Assembly (NCBI GenBank): GCA_946886565.1 | Contig: CAMPIX010000022.1 | Coordinates: 1 to 31,701 of the forward strand | Source: an uncultured Altererythrobacter sp. | GTDB lineage: Bacteria; Pseudomonadota; Alphaproteobacteria; Sphingomonadales; Sphingomonadaceae | Direction: 5' to 3' | DNA: 31,701 bases | In this document: positions 1-8,550 of the stretch, one piece after another | How the letters are laid out: every line of letters starts with the position of its first letter | Numbering within the stretch: the first letter of the stretch is position 1 | Notes under the pieces: model-generated | The model's input: only the letters and a program-made list of their open reading frames with translations | Told to the model about the DNA's origin: nothing | Databases searched by the model: none | Position numbers and translations under genes: made by a program

Positions 1-195
1 CCGAGCAAGATGAACTTCGGCTCGGGCGGCAACACCAAGGCCAAGGCGTGGAAGGACATCTGGGGCTCGGGCCAGGGCGTCGGCATGGTCGACGCGGTGG
101 ACAGCGTGGCCGACCGGGTCGAGCGCCTCGCGCGCGAGTATCAAGCCGCCCGCGCCGAGCTCGAGGCGAAGGTCTTCGGCCAGGCCCACGGTTGA
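1..195 (+). CDS. Nitronate monooxygenase (NAD(P)H-dependent flavin oxidoreductase), C-terminal part only
   Basis: This is the 3' end of a gene that starts left of the window; the frame is open from base 1 and ends at TGA 193-195. The 64 visible residues contain the family's C-terminal signature K-A-W-K-D-I-W-G-S-G-Q-G-V-G, followed by a helix with regularly spaced Arg and Glu (VERLAREY). This tail is typical of the FMN-dependent nitronate monooxygenase / 2-nitropropane dioxygenase family, which oxidises alkyl nitronates. The FMN-binding barrel is outside the window, so substrate class cannot be judged. The next gene is on the opposite strand and converges on it, with 31 bases between the stops. 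Confidence 0.8.
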   Translation, partial: PSKMNFGSGGNTKAKAWKDIWGSGQGVGMVDAVDSVADRVERLAREYQAARAELEAKVFGQAHG

Positions 196-226
196 CGGCG
201 AAGAACGGACTGCGATGGGGCGCGCA

Positions 227-1018
227 TCAGCCGCGACCGACCCGAAGGAAGCGCCGGTTGCGCGAGGGTTCGATCGCGACCGGCGCTACGCCCGGTCCGG
301 CGAACGCGGTCCGCGTCGTGAGCGGCCCATGCTTCACAAGCTCGTTCACGAGCCGCAGCCCGAGTTGCGTAGCCGCAACCGGATCGGGAAACGCCACGTG
401 TTCGAAGTGCAGTTCCTGCCCGGTGAAGAACGCAAGCCCCTCCGATTGCAAGGCACCGCCCATGATGTGGCGGAACGCCGTGAGCCCCGGTGCGGGAAAC
501 GGCCCACCCGCGAGCCACGCCTCGATGGCTGCGAGAAAGTGCGCGGGTCCCATCAAGGTGCGCGCGGGAACCCACGCCACCGCTTCGACCCGCGGGAACT
601 GCCGGACGAGCGCTGCACCCAGCGCAGTCTGTGCGCGCACGAGCGGCATCGCCGATTGCCCTCCGCGCAGATGCGGGCCGGGCGCAAGAGAAAGCGCTTC
701 CGCTGCCGCCTCGGCGAAATCCGGCCGAACCGCGTATCGATTGCGCATCTGCGCTCCGACCGCGGGCAGCGTCCCGCGCGCTGCAGGCCCCGGCGCAATC
801 CCCACGAGGTCGAAGGTCAAACCGTCCGCAAGCAGCTCCAGCCACAGAGGTTCGCCATCCGCACCGTCCGACACCGCGGCGTCGTGGCTGATCGACAGGC
901 TTCCTGCCGCCTCGACGGCGTGGCGCACCGCCCCGGCACCGGGCCGCTCGCCGGCGCGGAACAGCAGGAGCAGCTCCGGCGTAGGGGTAGTGGCGATGGA
1001 CTTGGCGATCGGAGGCAT
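227..1018 (-). CDS. Conserved hypothetical protein, DUF4261-like
   Basis: A 263-residue soluble protein with no signal peptide or membrane segment. The start is ATG 1018-1016 (MPPIAKS). The frame stays open upstream, but the extra residues are Arg-rich shadow sequence of the next gene. The protein begins with a strand-like segment (PELLLLFR). Its middle has AVAWVPARTLMGPAHFLAA and an AGGPFPAPGLTAF stretch, and its end has FFTGQELHF and a leucine-rich helix (LRLVNELVKHGP). From memory this pattern resembles DUF4261 proteins, but I could not test that. It lies 86 bases downstream of the flavodoxin-like gene on the same strand and may be cotranscribed with it. No function is proposed. Confidence 0.7.
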   Translation of the reverse strand: MPPIAKSIATTPTPELLLLFRAGERPGAGAVRHAVEAAGSLSISHDAAVSDGADGEPLWLELLADGLTFDLVGIAPGPAARGTLPAVGAQMRNRYAVRPDFAEAAAEALSLAPGPHLRGGQSAMPLVRAQTALGAALVRQFPRVEAVAWVPARTLMGPAHFLAAIEAWLAGGPFPAPGLTAFRHIMGGALQSEGLAFFTGQELHFEHVAFPDPVAATQLGLRLVNELVKHGPLTTRTAFAGPGVAPVAIEPSRNRRFLRVGRG

Positions 1019-1104
1019 CCCGGGGCTGCAACCGCATCTCTCTGGCGCGAAAGGCGTTTCGCGTCGAGGGGCCGCGCGTTTGTTACCTCCGATTTCGAGC
1101 GGTT

Positions 1105-1599
1105 TCAGAAGAGTCCGAGAGCAATGCCCTCCGCCAAGGCCGCGCCCAGCTCGCGACACTGCGCCAGCCGAGCTTCCGACACCGCCTTTTCCGCAAGGAT
1201 CGCCTCGGGCGTCTGCGCGTCGAAGTTGAAGATCACCGGACCGGCAACGCGGCGCAGGCGCCAGCCGGTGGCGATCCGGTCGATCTGCCGCTGCGCGCCC
1301 TCGCCGTCCGATCCGGCCGCGATCAGCGTTGCATAGGCGCGGCCCTCGACCTTGCCGAGCACCGGGTAGTAACAGCGATCGAACATCTCCTTCATCTCGC
1401 CGCTCATGCTCGCGAGGTTCTCCGGGCAAACGAACAGATAGGCCGCGGAGGCCAGCACATCTTCGGGCAAGACGTCCGCCGCGCGCATCAGCCGCGCGTG
1501 CTCTCCGGCACCGTCCGCGGCGGCGCGTGCCATCGCCCGGCTCGCGCCGGTGCGGCTGTGCCACGCGATCAGCAATCCCTCGGGTGCGTCGACCATCAT
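1105..1599 (-). CDS. Flavodoxin-like / NAD(P)H-dependent FMN oxidoreductase family protein
   Basis: A 164-residue flavodoxin-fold protein. After a first strand (GLLIAWHS), residues 14-20 (HSRTGAS) form the phosphate-binding loop of flavodoxins. Residues 57-80 (a V-C-P-E-N segment, then SGEMKEMFDRCYYP) match the loop that covers the flavin ring in NAD(P)H-dependent FMN reductases. Two adjacent ATG codons (1599 and 1596) can start it; the first is used here. It is divergent from recJ, with 78 bases between the start codons. The redox partner is unknown. It could equally be called a flavodoxin family protein or an NADPH-dependent FMN reductase. Confidence 0.78.
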   Translation of the reverse strand: MMVDAPEGLLIAWHSRTGASRAMARAAADGAGEHARLMRAADVLPEDVLASAAYLFVCPENLASMSGEMKEMFDRCYYPVLGKVEGRAYATLIAAGSDGEGAQRQIDRIATGWRLRRVAGPVIFNFDAQTPEAILAEKAVSEARLAQCRELGAALAEGIALGLF

Positions 1600-1644
1600 C
1601 CGCCACCAACGCGCTCGGCTGTCGATTGTCAAACCGCGCGCTTT

Positions 1645-1660
1645 GCGCCGCGCGCGGCGC
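1645..1660. repeat. 16-base perfect GC palindrome between divergent genes
   Basis: GCGCCGCGCGCGGCGC is a perfect palindrome ending 17 bases before the recJ start codon, in the 78-base divergent region. It could be an operator or simply a product of high G+C content; nothing in the sequence decides this. Confidence 0.4.
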
Positions 1661-1677
1661 TGGGGTAGACGCGGTCC

Positions 1678-3477
1678 ATGGCGTCGCACTCGCTCTCCTA
1701 CGTGTTCGGGATCGAACGCTCGCTCTCGGGCAAGGCTTGGCGCTGGCGCGGCGGCAATATGGCGCTGAGCGGTGGCGCGGCTTCGCTCGACGACGATATC
1801 GTCGCGCAACTCCTGCTCTCGCGCGGGGTGGCGCGCGAGGATATCGAGCGGCACCGCACTCCCACCTTGCGCGAGTTCCTCCCCGATCCGTCCGCCTTCC
1901 GCGACATGGACGCCGCCGCCGAGCGGATCGCGCAGGCGGTGCTCGGGGGCGAGACGATCACGATCTACGGGGATTACGACGTCGACGGTGCGACCAGCTC
2001 GGCGCTGCTGATCCGCCTACTGCGCATGCTCGGGCATGATGCGGGCCACTACATCCCGGACCGCCTGCTCGAAGGCTACGGCCCGAGCGGCGAGGCGCTG
2101 GTCAAACTGGCGGAGCAAGGCTCGAGCCTGATCGTCACCGTCGATTGCGGTGCAATGGCGCACGAGGCGCTCGGCATGGCGCACGAAGCGGGGGTCGACG
2201 TGATCGTGGTCGACCATCACAAGTGCTCGGCCGAGCTGCCCAGAGCGGCGGCGCTGGTCAATCCCAACCGGCTCGACGAGAGCGACCTCGGCGCGCGACA
2301 CGGCCATCTCGCAGCGGTCGGCGTCGCATTCCTGCTCGCGATCGCGGTGGTGCGAACCCTGCGCGTGCGCGGCTATTTCGACACCCGCCCCGAACCCGAC
2401 CTGCGCGCGCTGCTCGATCTCGTCGCGCTCGGCACGGTGGCCGACGTCGCGGCGCTCCATGGCCTCAACCGCGCGTTCGTGGCGCAGGGACTCAAAGTCA
2501 TGGCCAAGCGGCAGAACGTCGGTATGTCGGCGCTGATCGACGCGAGCCGGCTTACGCGCGCGCCGGCGTGCAGCGATCTCGGCTTCGCGCTCGGCCCGCG
2601 GATCAACGCCGGCGGCCGGGTCGGCGAATCGACGCTCGGCGTGCGGCTGCTGACCACCGAGGACCACGACGAAGCCTGCGAAATCGCCGCCAAGCTTTCC
2701 GCCCTCAACGACGAGCGGCGCGCGATCGAGGCGGCGGTGCAGGAAGCCGCCGAAGCGCAGCTCGCGCGCCAGCACAACCGCGCGGTGATCGTGCTTTCGG
2801 GCGCGGGCTGGCACCCCGGGGTGATCGGCATCGTCGCCGGGCGGATCAAGGAGAAGACCGGCAAGCCCGCAATCGTGATCGCGCTGGACGGGGAGAGCGG
2901 CCAGGGTAAGGGTCAAGGCAAAGGTTCGGGCCGCTCGATCACCGGCGTCGATCTCGGCGCAGCGATCATCGCAGCCCGCGAATCGGGCCTGCTCGTCGCA
3001 GGCGGCGGGCATGCGATGGCGGCGGGGTTGACCGTTGAAGGGGACAAGCTGGATGCGCTCGCGGACTGGCTCGACGCGCGGCTCGCGGGCGCAGTGCAGC
3101 GTGCGAGCGCCGAGCAGACCCTGTCGCTCGACCTTTCACTCGCGCCCGGCGGGCTGACGCCCGATCTGGTCGAGACGCTCGATCGCGCGGGCCCGTTCGG
3201 GGTCGGTTGGCCCGGCCCCAAGCTTGCGGTGGGACCGGTGCGGCTGGTCAAGGCCGATCTTGTCGGCACCGATCATGTGCGCGTGATCGCCAGCGGGGAA
3301 GACGGCAAGTCGTTCAAGGCGATCGGCTTCCGCATGGCCGAGAGCGAGCTCGGCCAGTCGCTGCTCCACGGCGCGAAAGGACGGCGGCTGTGGCTGGCGG
3401 GCCGCGCCAAGCTCGACGATTGGGGCGCTCGCCCTCAAGCAGAACTCCATATCGAAGACGCAGCCTGGGCCGACTGA
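1678..3477 (+). CDS. recJ: Single-stranded-DNA-specific exonuclease RecJ
   Basis: RecJ degrades single-stranded DNA 5' to 3' in mismatch, base-excision and recombination repair. The 599-residue length fits the family. The N terminus has the alphaproteobacterial RecJ signature SLSGKAWRWRG (15-25). DHH-family metal motifs follow in order: GDYDVDGATS (98-107), VDCG (155-158) and VDHH (178-181). The DHHA1 part has RINAGGRVG, the HPGVIGIVAGR segment, GRSITGVDL and GGGHAMAAG. The ATG at 1678 is the natural start because the next residues match the family start. One oddity is a doubled GQGK unit at residues 408-415, next to the usual GKGSGRS loop. It is divergent from the flavodoxin-like gene and has no downstream partner before the tRNAs. 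Confidence 0.96.
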   Translation: MASHSLSYVFGIERSLSGKAWRWRGGNMALSGGAASLDDDIVAQLLLSRGVAREDIERHRTPTLREFLPDPSAFRDMDAAAERIAQAVLGGETITIYGDYDVDGATSSALLIRLLRMLGHDAGHYIPDRLLEGYGPSGEALVKLAEQGSSLIVTVDCGAMAHEALGMAHEAGVDVIVVDHHKCSAELPRAAALVNPNRLDESDLGARHGHLAAVGVAFLLAIAVVRTLRVRGYFDTRPEPDLRALLDLVALGTVADVAALHGLNRAFVAQGLKVMAKRQNVGMSALIDASRLTRAPACSDLGFALGPRINAGGRVGESTLGVRLLTTEDHDEACEIAAKLSALNDERRAIEAAVQEAAEAQLARQHNRAVIVLSGAGWHPGVIGIVAGRIKEKTGKPAIVIALDGESGQGKGQGKGSGRSITGVDLGAAIIAARESGLLVAGGGHAMAAGLTVEGDKLDALADWLDARLAGAVQRASAEQTLSLDLSLAPGGLTPDLVETLDRAGPFGVGWPGPKLAVGPVRLVKADLVGTDHVRVIASGEDGKSFKAIGFRMAESELGQSLLHGAKGRRLWLAGRAKLDDWGARPQAELHIEDAAWAD

Positions 3478-3558
3478 CATTGGCGCGCAACGCACAGGGT
3501 TGACCGCGCAGCGCAGCGCCCCTAAGTGCGCCGCCACGCCACCGGCACCTGACGGTTC

Positions 3559-3633
3559 GGCCCCTTCGTCTAGCGGTTAGGACGCGGCCCTTTCACGGCT
3601 GAAACACGGGTTCGATTCCCGTAGGGGTCACCA
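3559..3633 (+). tRNA. tRNA-Glu (anticodon TTC)
   Basis: A 75-base cloverleaf including encoded CCA (3631-3633). The acceptor stem pairs GGCCCCT with AGGGGTC (one G-T pair). The D arm has TCTAGCGGTTAGGA. The anticodon stem CGGCC/GGCTG encloses loop CTTTCAC with anticodon TTC at 3592-3594. The T arm is CGGGTTCGATTCCCG. It reads GAA and, by wobble, GAG codons. A near-identical copy follows 39 bases downstream. Confidence 0.98.
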
Positions 3634-3672
3634 CCGGCAAATTTGCCTGTGGCGCGCCATTCCAAACGGCAT

Positions 3673-3747
3673 GGCCCCTTCGTCTAGCGGTTAGGACGCG
3701 GCCCTCTCACGGCTGAAACACGGGTTCGATTCCCGTAGGGGTCACCA
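3673..3747 (+). tRNA. tRNA-Glu (anticodon CTC)
   Basis: A 75-base tRNA identical to the copy at 3559-3633 except for one base: T at 3592 is C at 3706, which changes the anticodon from TTC to CTC (3706-3708). CCA is encoded at 3745-3747. It is dedicated to GAG, the expected preferred Glu codon in this GC-rich genome. The pair is presumably cotranscribed. Confidence 0.97.
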
Positions 3748-3829
3748 CTCTCTTCCAGATATGTCCACCCGGCGATGCGCGAAATCGCGGCTGGCGGCAG
3801 CGGCGGGCCGCCGCTAAGGCCCCGCGGCA

Positions 3830-5041
3830 ATGAGTTCGGATCGCGCCTATCCCGTCGCCGCGCTTATGCTTGGCGCCGTCACCGCGCTCGCGATGGCGAT
3901 CGCCGGCGTCGAGCTCTGGCTCGTGGCCGGGGTGTTGCTTGTGTGGGCGGGTTCGCTGTGGCTCGCGGTCGCCGCGCCGCCGCCCGCGGTCGAGCCGGCG
4001 GCGAACGGGCATTTCAACCGCGACGATATGGCCGAGATGATCGAGCACGCGGGAACTCCGCTGCTCGTGACCGAGAACCGGCGTATCTCGCTCGCCAACA
4101 AGTCGGCGCGCAACCTGCTCGGCGGGCATATCCTGGGGCAGGACCTGCGCGTCGCCTTCCGTCATCCCGAAGCGGTGGCGCTGCTCGAGCGCGGCGCGAG
4201 CGGCCGCGCGACGGTGCAGGGTCTGGTGCGCCGGCGCGATATCTGGATCGTCAACTACCAGCGCCTGGCCGACGACCTCGGCGTGATCGAGCTGCTCAAC
4301 CAGACCGCCGAAGCCGACATCAGCCGTGCGCACACCGACTTCGTCGCCAACGCCAGCCACGAGCTGCGCACGCCGCTGTCCTCGATCATCGGCTACGTCG
4401 AGACGCTGCGCGAGGACGGCGGCAAGGCGCCGGCCGAGACGCGCGCCAAGTTCCTCGACACCGTGCTGGGCGAGGCGAAGCGGCTGCAGAATCTGGTGAA
4501 CGATCTGATGTCGCTCTCCCGCGTGGAGGCGGAGAAGCACGATCTTCCGCAAGACCACGTCGCGCTCGGCGAACTGATCGAGACCGCCACGCGCGATGCC
4601 GCCGGGCCCGATCGCCAGAGCCGCGTTTCGCTCGACTGCGAGCGCGGAATCGAAGTGCAGGGAGACCCCCGCCAGCTCGAGCAACTCGTCCGAAACCTCG
4701 TCGATAACGCACTCAAGTACGGCGACCCGGCGGAACCGGTGGCCGTCTCCCTCAAGCGGCTGCCGAGCGGCGAGGCCGAACTCATCGTTGCCGACCGTGG
4801 CGAGGGGATCGCGCCCGAACACCTGCCCCATCTCACGCGCAGGTTCTACCGCACCGATCCCGGCCGCAGCCGGGCCTCGGGCGGAACCGGCCTGGGACTG
4901 GCGATCGTCAAGCATATCGTGGAGCGTCACCGCGGCCGGCTCGACATCGCGAGCGAGCTCGGTCGGGGCACGACGATCGGCGTGCGCATCCCGGTCGTTT
5001 CCGGGCCGATCGTTTCCGGCGATCACGAAGAGCCGTCATGA
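3830..5041 (+). CDS. phoR: Phosphate regulon sensor histidine kinase PhoR
   Basis: PhoR phosphorylates PhoB when phosphate is limiting, in signalling contact with PstSCAB and PhoU. The 403-residue protein has two close N-terminal membrane segments (about 10-28 and 31-48) with almost no periplasmic loop, as usual for PhoR. A PAS-like region follows (about 65-155). The H-box NASHELRTPL carries His177. The catalytic domain has the N-box NLVDNALKYG (Asn293), the G1 box DRGEG (322-326) and the G2 box GGTGLGLA (351-358). It starts at ATG 3830, downstream of the tRNAs, and is the first gene of the phosphate block. No Pho box is visible upstream of it; the clear one lies across its stop codon. It may therefore be transcribed separately from pstCAB-phoU-phoB. 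Confidence 0.94.
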   Translation: MSSDRAYPVAALMLGAVTALAMAIAGVELWLVAGVLLVWAGSLWLAVAAPPPAVEPAANGHFNRDDMAEMIEHAGTPLLVTENRRISLANKSARNLLGGHILGQDLRVAFRHPEAVALLERGASGRATVQGLVRRRDIWIVNYQRLADDLGVIELLNQTAEADISRAHTDFVANASHELRTPLSSIIGYVETLREDGGKAPAETRAKFLDTVLGEAKRLQNLVNDLMSLSRVEAEKHDLPQDHVALGELIETATRDAAGPDRQSRVSLDCERGIEVQGDPRQLEQLVRNLVDNALKYGDPAEPVAVSLKRLPSGEAELIVADRGEGIAPEHLPHLTRRFYRTDPGRSRASGGTGLGLAIVKHIVERHRGRLDIASELGRGTTIGVRIPVVSGPIVSGDHEEPS

Positions 5042-5054
5042 AACTGTCACAAAA
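5033..5054 (+). promoter_or_regulatory. PhoB-binding Pho box ahead of pstC
   Basis: CCGTCATGAAACTGTCAC (5033-5050) followed by AAAA gives two adjacent 11-base repeats, 5033-5043 and 5044-5054. The Enterobacteria consensus is CTGTCATAAAACTGTCAC, so 16 of 18 positions agree. A weak third repeat may follow at 5055-5065. The first repeat includes the phoR stop codon TGA 5039-5041. The second repeat ends 82 bases before the pstC start, which fits control of pstC and the genes after it. The match is seen directly; binding is inferred. Confidence 0.85.
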
Positions 5055-5136
5055 CTTCAACATTGGGGCATTGGCGAACAAGCGGTTCGCCGGTTCGCCC
5101 TTCCTTCACTTTCCGACGGCCTAGGTCCCGATCCGC

Positions 5137-6522
5137 GTGTCGCTCACGATACTCTTTCTTCTGGCGCTTGGCCTCGGGCTTGCGGGTTGGCTGGCGGCGC
5201 GCGCCCGCGCCTGGGGCTTCCGTCGTACGCACGGCGCGGGCTCGCTCGCCGCGCTGCCCAGCTATCATGCCTGGTACGTCGCGCTCTGGATCGTCGTGCC
5301 GATGATCCTCTTCATCGTCGCCTGGGGAATCATCGCGCCCTATCTCGTCGCCCAGCACGTCCTCGCCTCGCCCGGTGCGGCGGAGCTGCCGGCGTTCGGC
5401 TTCAAGCGCGAGTCGCTGCTGGCCGAGGCGCGCGACGTCGCGATCGGCGCCGCGCCCGGCGTGTTCAATCCCGAAGCGCGCGCGCTGATCGAGCCCTATC
5501 GCGAGGCGATCGGCCGCTATCAGACGATCGGCATCGTTGTGACCCTGCTGCTGGGGTTCCTCGGCGGAGCGTGGTCGTTCCTGCGCATCAAGCCCGATTT
5601 CGCAGCGCGGACCAAGGTCGAGCGCACGGTGATGATCGTGCTGCTGCTCGCCTCGCTCGTCGCGATCCTGACCACGCTTGGCATCTTCGTCAGTCTGGTG
5701 TTCGAGACGATCCGCTTCTTCGGCATGGTCAGCCCGATCGACTTTCTGTTCGGCACCCACTGGGGCCCCGATCCGATGTCGAGCGCCGACAGCCCCGACC
5801 CGACCCGCTACGGCGCGATCCCGCTGTTCTGGGGCACGATCTACATCGGCGCGATCATCGCCATGATCGTCGCGATACCGCTCGGGCTGATGAGCGCGAT
5901 CTACCTTACTCAATACGCTGCACCGCGGGTCCGCTCGTGGATCAAGCCCGCGCTCGAGATCCTCGCGGGCGTGCCGACAGTGGTCTACGGTTACTTCGCC
6001 GCGCTGACCGTCGCGCCGGCGATCCGCGACCTGGCGCTCGCCGCGGGAGTATCGAACCCGTCGAGCGAAAGCGCGCTCGCCGCCGGCATCGTGATGGGGG
6101 TGATGATCATCCCGTTCGTTTCCTCGATGGCGGACGATTCGATCGCGGCCGTGCCGCAGGCGATGCGCGACGGCAGCCTCGCCATGGGCGCGACGACCTC
6201 CGAGACCATCCGTCGCGTGCTCGTCCCCGCCGCGCTGCCTGGTATCGTCGCCGGGGTCATGCTTGCAGTCAGCCGGGCGATCGGCGAGACGATGATCGTC
6301 GTCATGGCCGCATCGACCGCGGCCAACCTCAGCGCCAATCCGCTCGAGGCGATGACCACCGTGACCGTGCAGATCGTCGCCATGCTGACCGGCGAAGGCA
6401 GCTTCGATCACCCCGCGACGCTGAGCGCCTTTGCGCTCGGCTTCGTGCTGTTCCTGGTCACCCTCGGCCTCAATTTCATCGCCTTGCGCGTCGTCAAGAG
6501 GTTCCGCGAAGCCTATGAATGA
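5137..6522 (+). CDS. pstC: Phosphate ABC transporter permease PstC
   Basis: One of two inner-membrane permease subunits of the high-affinity phosphate importer. At 461 residues it is much longer than E. coli PstC (about 319); the extra length is an N-terminal region with two or three membrane spans and a periplasmic stretch ahead of the MetI-like core. The core starts near residue 225 (LFWGTIYIGAIIAMIVAIP). It holds the ABC-coupling loop, with DGSLAMGATTSETIRRVLVPAALPG and SRAIGETM. The start is GTG 5137, the only reasonable start after the Pho box. Its stop overlaps the pstA start by 8 bases, which points to translational coupling. No pstS precedes it, unlike in E. coli. Confidence 0.93.
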   Translation: MSLTILFLLALGLGLAGWLAARARAWGFRRTHGAGSLAALPSYHAWYVALWIVVPMILFIVAWGIIAPYLVAQHVLASPGAAELPAFGFKRESLLAEARDVAIGAAPGVFNPEARALIEPYREAIGRYQTIGIVVTLLLGFLGGAWSFLRIKPDFAARTKVERTVMIVLLLASLVAILTTLGIFVSLVFETIRFFGMVSPIDFLFGTHWGPDPMSSADSPDPTRYGAIPLFWGTIYIGAIIAMIVAIPLGLMSAIYLTQYAAPRVRSWIKPALEILAGVPTVVYGYFAALTVAPAIRDLALAAGVSNPSSESALAAGIVMGVMIIPFVSSMADDSIAAVPQAMRDGSLAMGATTSETIRRVLVPAALPGIVAGVMLAVSRAIGETMIVVMAASTAANLSANPLEAMTTVTVQIVAMLTGEGSFDHPATLSAFALGFVLFLVTLGLNFIALRVVKRFREAYE

Positions 6523-7765
6523 GCGCACCCCACCCACACGCACCGACGCGTTCGAGGCGCGGCTGAAGAAGCGCTACGCGGCCGAGCGTCGCTTCAAGTT
6601 CGCCGGCATCGGCGCGATCGCGTTCTCGGTCCTCGTGCTCGCGTTCCTGCTTGCGACGATGACGTTCAACGGCATCGGCGGCTTCCAGCGGGCCGAGCTG
6701 ACGGTATCGATCGACTTCACCGAGACGGGGCTGTCGGGCGATCCCGCAGCGCTGTCACAGCCGGGCGGAATGCAGAGCCTCGACGCGCAAGGTCTGCGCT
6801 CCGTGGTGGAATTTGCCGCCGAACGCGATCTGGGCGCGCAAGGCGCCGCCGAACTCAACGACGGCGCTTGGCGCGACGTGGGCGACGCGATCATCGACGA
6901 TCCTTCGCTGCTGCAAACCACCGCCACTTTTGGCCTGCCCGCGAGCTCGGACCTCGCCGCCGCGCTCAACGGCGAAGGCACCGCTGAAATGCGCGCGCTG
7001 GCAGACCGCCTCGTGCGCGAGGGAAAGCTCGATACCGCGCTCGACTTCGGCTTCCTGACCCGCGCCGACGCGACCGATCCGCAGCAGGTCGGTATCTGGG
7101 GTGCGCTCAAGGGATCGATCCTGACGATGATCGTCACCCTCGCGCTCGCCTTCCCGATCGGCGTGCTCGCTGCGCTCTACCTCGAGGAATATGCGCCGAA
7201 GAATCGCTGGACCGACGTGATCGAGGTTTCGATCAACAACCTCGCTGCGGTGCCTTCGATCATTTTCGGTCTCCTGGGTCTCGCGGTGTTCCTGACGATC
7301 TTCCCGAGCATGCGCTCGGCACCGCTGATCGGCGGCATGACGCTGGCGCTGATGACGATGCCGGTGATCGTGATCTCGGGCCGCAACGCGATCAAAGCGG
7401 TTCCGCCCTCGATCCGCGACGGCGCGCTGGCGATCGGCGCCTCGCCGGTGCAGGTCGTGTTCCACCACGTCCTCCCGCTCGCGCTGCCGGGCATCCTGAC
7501 CGGCACGATCATCGGCATGGCGCGCGCCTTGGGCGAGACCGCGCCGCTGCTGATGATCGGCATGCGCGCCTTCGTCGCTTCCCCGCCCGACGGCTTCACC
7601 GCGCCCGCGACTGTCCTGCCGGTGCAAATCTACCTATGGTCGGACGAAATCGACCGCGGGTTCGTCGAACGGACCTCGGCCGCGATCATCGTCCTCCTGC
7701 TGTTCCTCCTCTTGATGAACGGCCTCGCCATCTACCTGCGCAACAAGTTCGAGAAAAAGTGGTGA
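6515..7765 (+). CDS. pstA: Phosphate ABC transporter permease PstA (DUF3333-type N terminus)
   Basis: Second permease of the Pst importer, 416 residues against about 296 in E. coli. The N-terminal third is one membrane anchor (about 28-52) followed by a large periplasmic region (about 55-195). That pattern is known in alphaproteobacterial PstA as the DUF3333 extension. The transport core begins at [17 protein letters not shown]. It includes the coupling loop [25 protein letters not shown] and the family motif [11 protein letters not shown]. The ATG at 6515 lies inside the pstC stop region. It is chosen over a longer reading because the 28 residues upstream are a shadow of pstC. It ends in GGTGA shared with the pstB start. 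Confidence 0.93.
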   Translation: MNERTPPTRTDAFEARLKKRYAAERRFKFAGIGAIAFSVLVLAFLLATMTFNGIGGFQRAELTVSIDFTETGLSGDPAALSQPGGMQSLDAQGLRSVVEFAAERDLGAQGAAELNDGAWRDVGDAIIDDPSLLQTTATFGLPASSDLAAALNGEGTAEMRALADRLVREGKLDTALDFGFLTRADATDPQQVGIWGALKGSILTMIVTLALAFPIGVLAALYLEEYAPKNRWTDVIEVSINNLAAVPSIIFGLLGLAVFLTIFPSMRSAPLIGGMTLALMTMPVIVISGRNAIKAVPPSIRDGALAIGASPVQVVFHHVLPLALPGILTGTIIGMARALGETAPLLMIGMRAFVASPPDGFTAPATVLPVQIYLWSDEIDRGFVERTSAAIIVLLLFLLLMNGLAIYLRNKFEKKW

Positions 7766-8550
7766 CCGTAGTCCATCCCAACCTGGAAGACACCGAAGCC
7801 AAGATGAGCGCGCGGGACGTCTCCGTGTTCTACGGCGACAAGATGGCGATCGACCACGTCTCGATCGACATCCCGACGAAATACGTGACCGCGTTCATCG
7901 GCCCCTCGGGCTGCGGCAAATCGACCTTCCTGCGCACGCTCAACCGCATGAACGACACGATCGCCTCTGCGCGGGTCGAGGGCGAGATCCTGCTCGACGG
8001 CGACGACATCTACCGTTCGAAGATGGACGTGGTGCAGCTACGCGCGCGCGTCGGCATGGTGTTCCAGAAGCCCAACCCCTTCCCCAAGACGATCTACGAG
8101 AACGTCGCCTACGGCCCGCGCATCCACGGGCTCGCCGAGGGCAAGGCGGAGCTCGACGCGATCGTCGAGACCTCGCTCCAGCGCGCCGGCCTGTGGAACG
8201 AGGTCAAAGACCGGCTCGAGGACAGCGGTACCGCGCTTTCGGGCGGCCAGCAGCAGCGCCTGTGCATTGCACGTGCGATCGCGGTCGACCCCGAAGTCAT
8301 CCTGATGGACGAGCCGTGCTCCGCGCTCGACCCGATCGCGACCGCCAAGATCGAGGAACTGATCGACGAGTTGAACGGCCGCTACGCGATCGTGATCGTC
8401 ACGCACTCAATGCAGCAGGCCGCACGCGTCAGCCAACGTACTGCCTTCTTCCATCTCGGAAAGATGGTGGAATACGGGCGGACTTCTGACATATTCACCA
8501 ATCCGCTCGAGGAGCGGACCAAGGATTACATCACGGGCAGGTACGGCTGA
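7762..8550 (+). CDS. pstB: Phosphate ABC transporter ATP-binding protein PstB
   Basis: ATPase that powers PstCA. The 262 residues contain Walker [10 protein letters not shown] (47-55), the Q-loop in [12 protein letters not shown], the ABC signature LSGGQQQR (159-166), Walker B VILMDEP (179-185) and the H-loop His215. It ends in the PstB hallmark DYITGRYG. The GTG at 7762 overlaps the pstA stop as GTGA and gives a length close to the family's. A GTG three bases earlier and an ATG at 7804 are alternatives. It overlaps phoU by one base. Confidence 0.95.
   Translation: MTVVHPNLEDTEAKMSARDVSVFYGDKMAIDHVSIDIPTKYVTAFIGPSGCGKSTFLRTLNRMNDTIASARVEGEILLDGDDIYRSKMDVVQLRARVGMVFQKPNPFPKTIYENVAYGPRIHGLAEGKAELDAIVETSLQRAGLWNEVKDRLEDSGTALSGGQQQRLCIARAIAVDPEVILMDEPCSALDPIATAKIEELIDELNGRYAIVIVTHSMQQAARVSQRTAFFHLGKMVEYGRTSDIFTNPLEERTKDYITGRYG

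Noticed and set aside
227..1609. Long 460-residue leftward reading joined to the DUF4261-like gene
   Set aside because: Everything upstream of ATG 1018 is an off-frame shadow of the flavodoxin-like gene with Arg/Gly-rich composition.
3707..5026. 439-residue leftward open frame antisense to phoR and the second tRNA-Glu
   Set aside because: Its start region reads VTPTGIEPVFQP, the well-known artefact from translating the antisense of a tRNA-Glu T arm; the rest is Arg/His-rich shadow of phoR.
5083..5098. Tandem CGGTTCGC repeat in the pstC leader
   Set aside because: Two 8-base units only; it does not match the GTTC-N7-GTTC spacing of LexA or the 11-base Pho period.
5047..6543. 498-residue leftward open frame antisense to pstC
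   Set aside because: Asp/Arg/His-rich sequence typical of antisense to a membrane protein; pstC on the other strand is certain.
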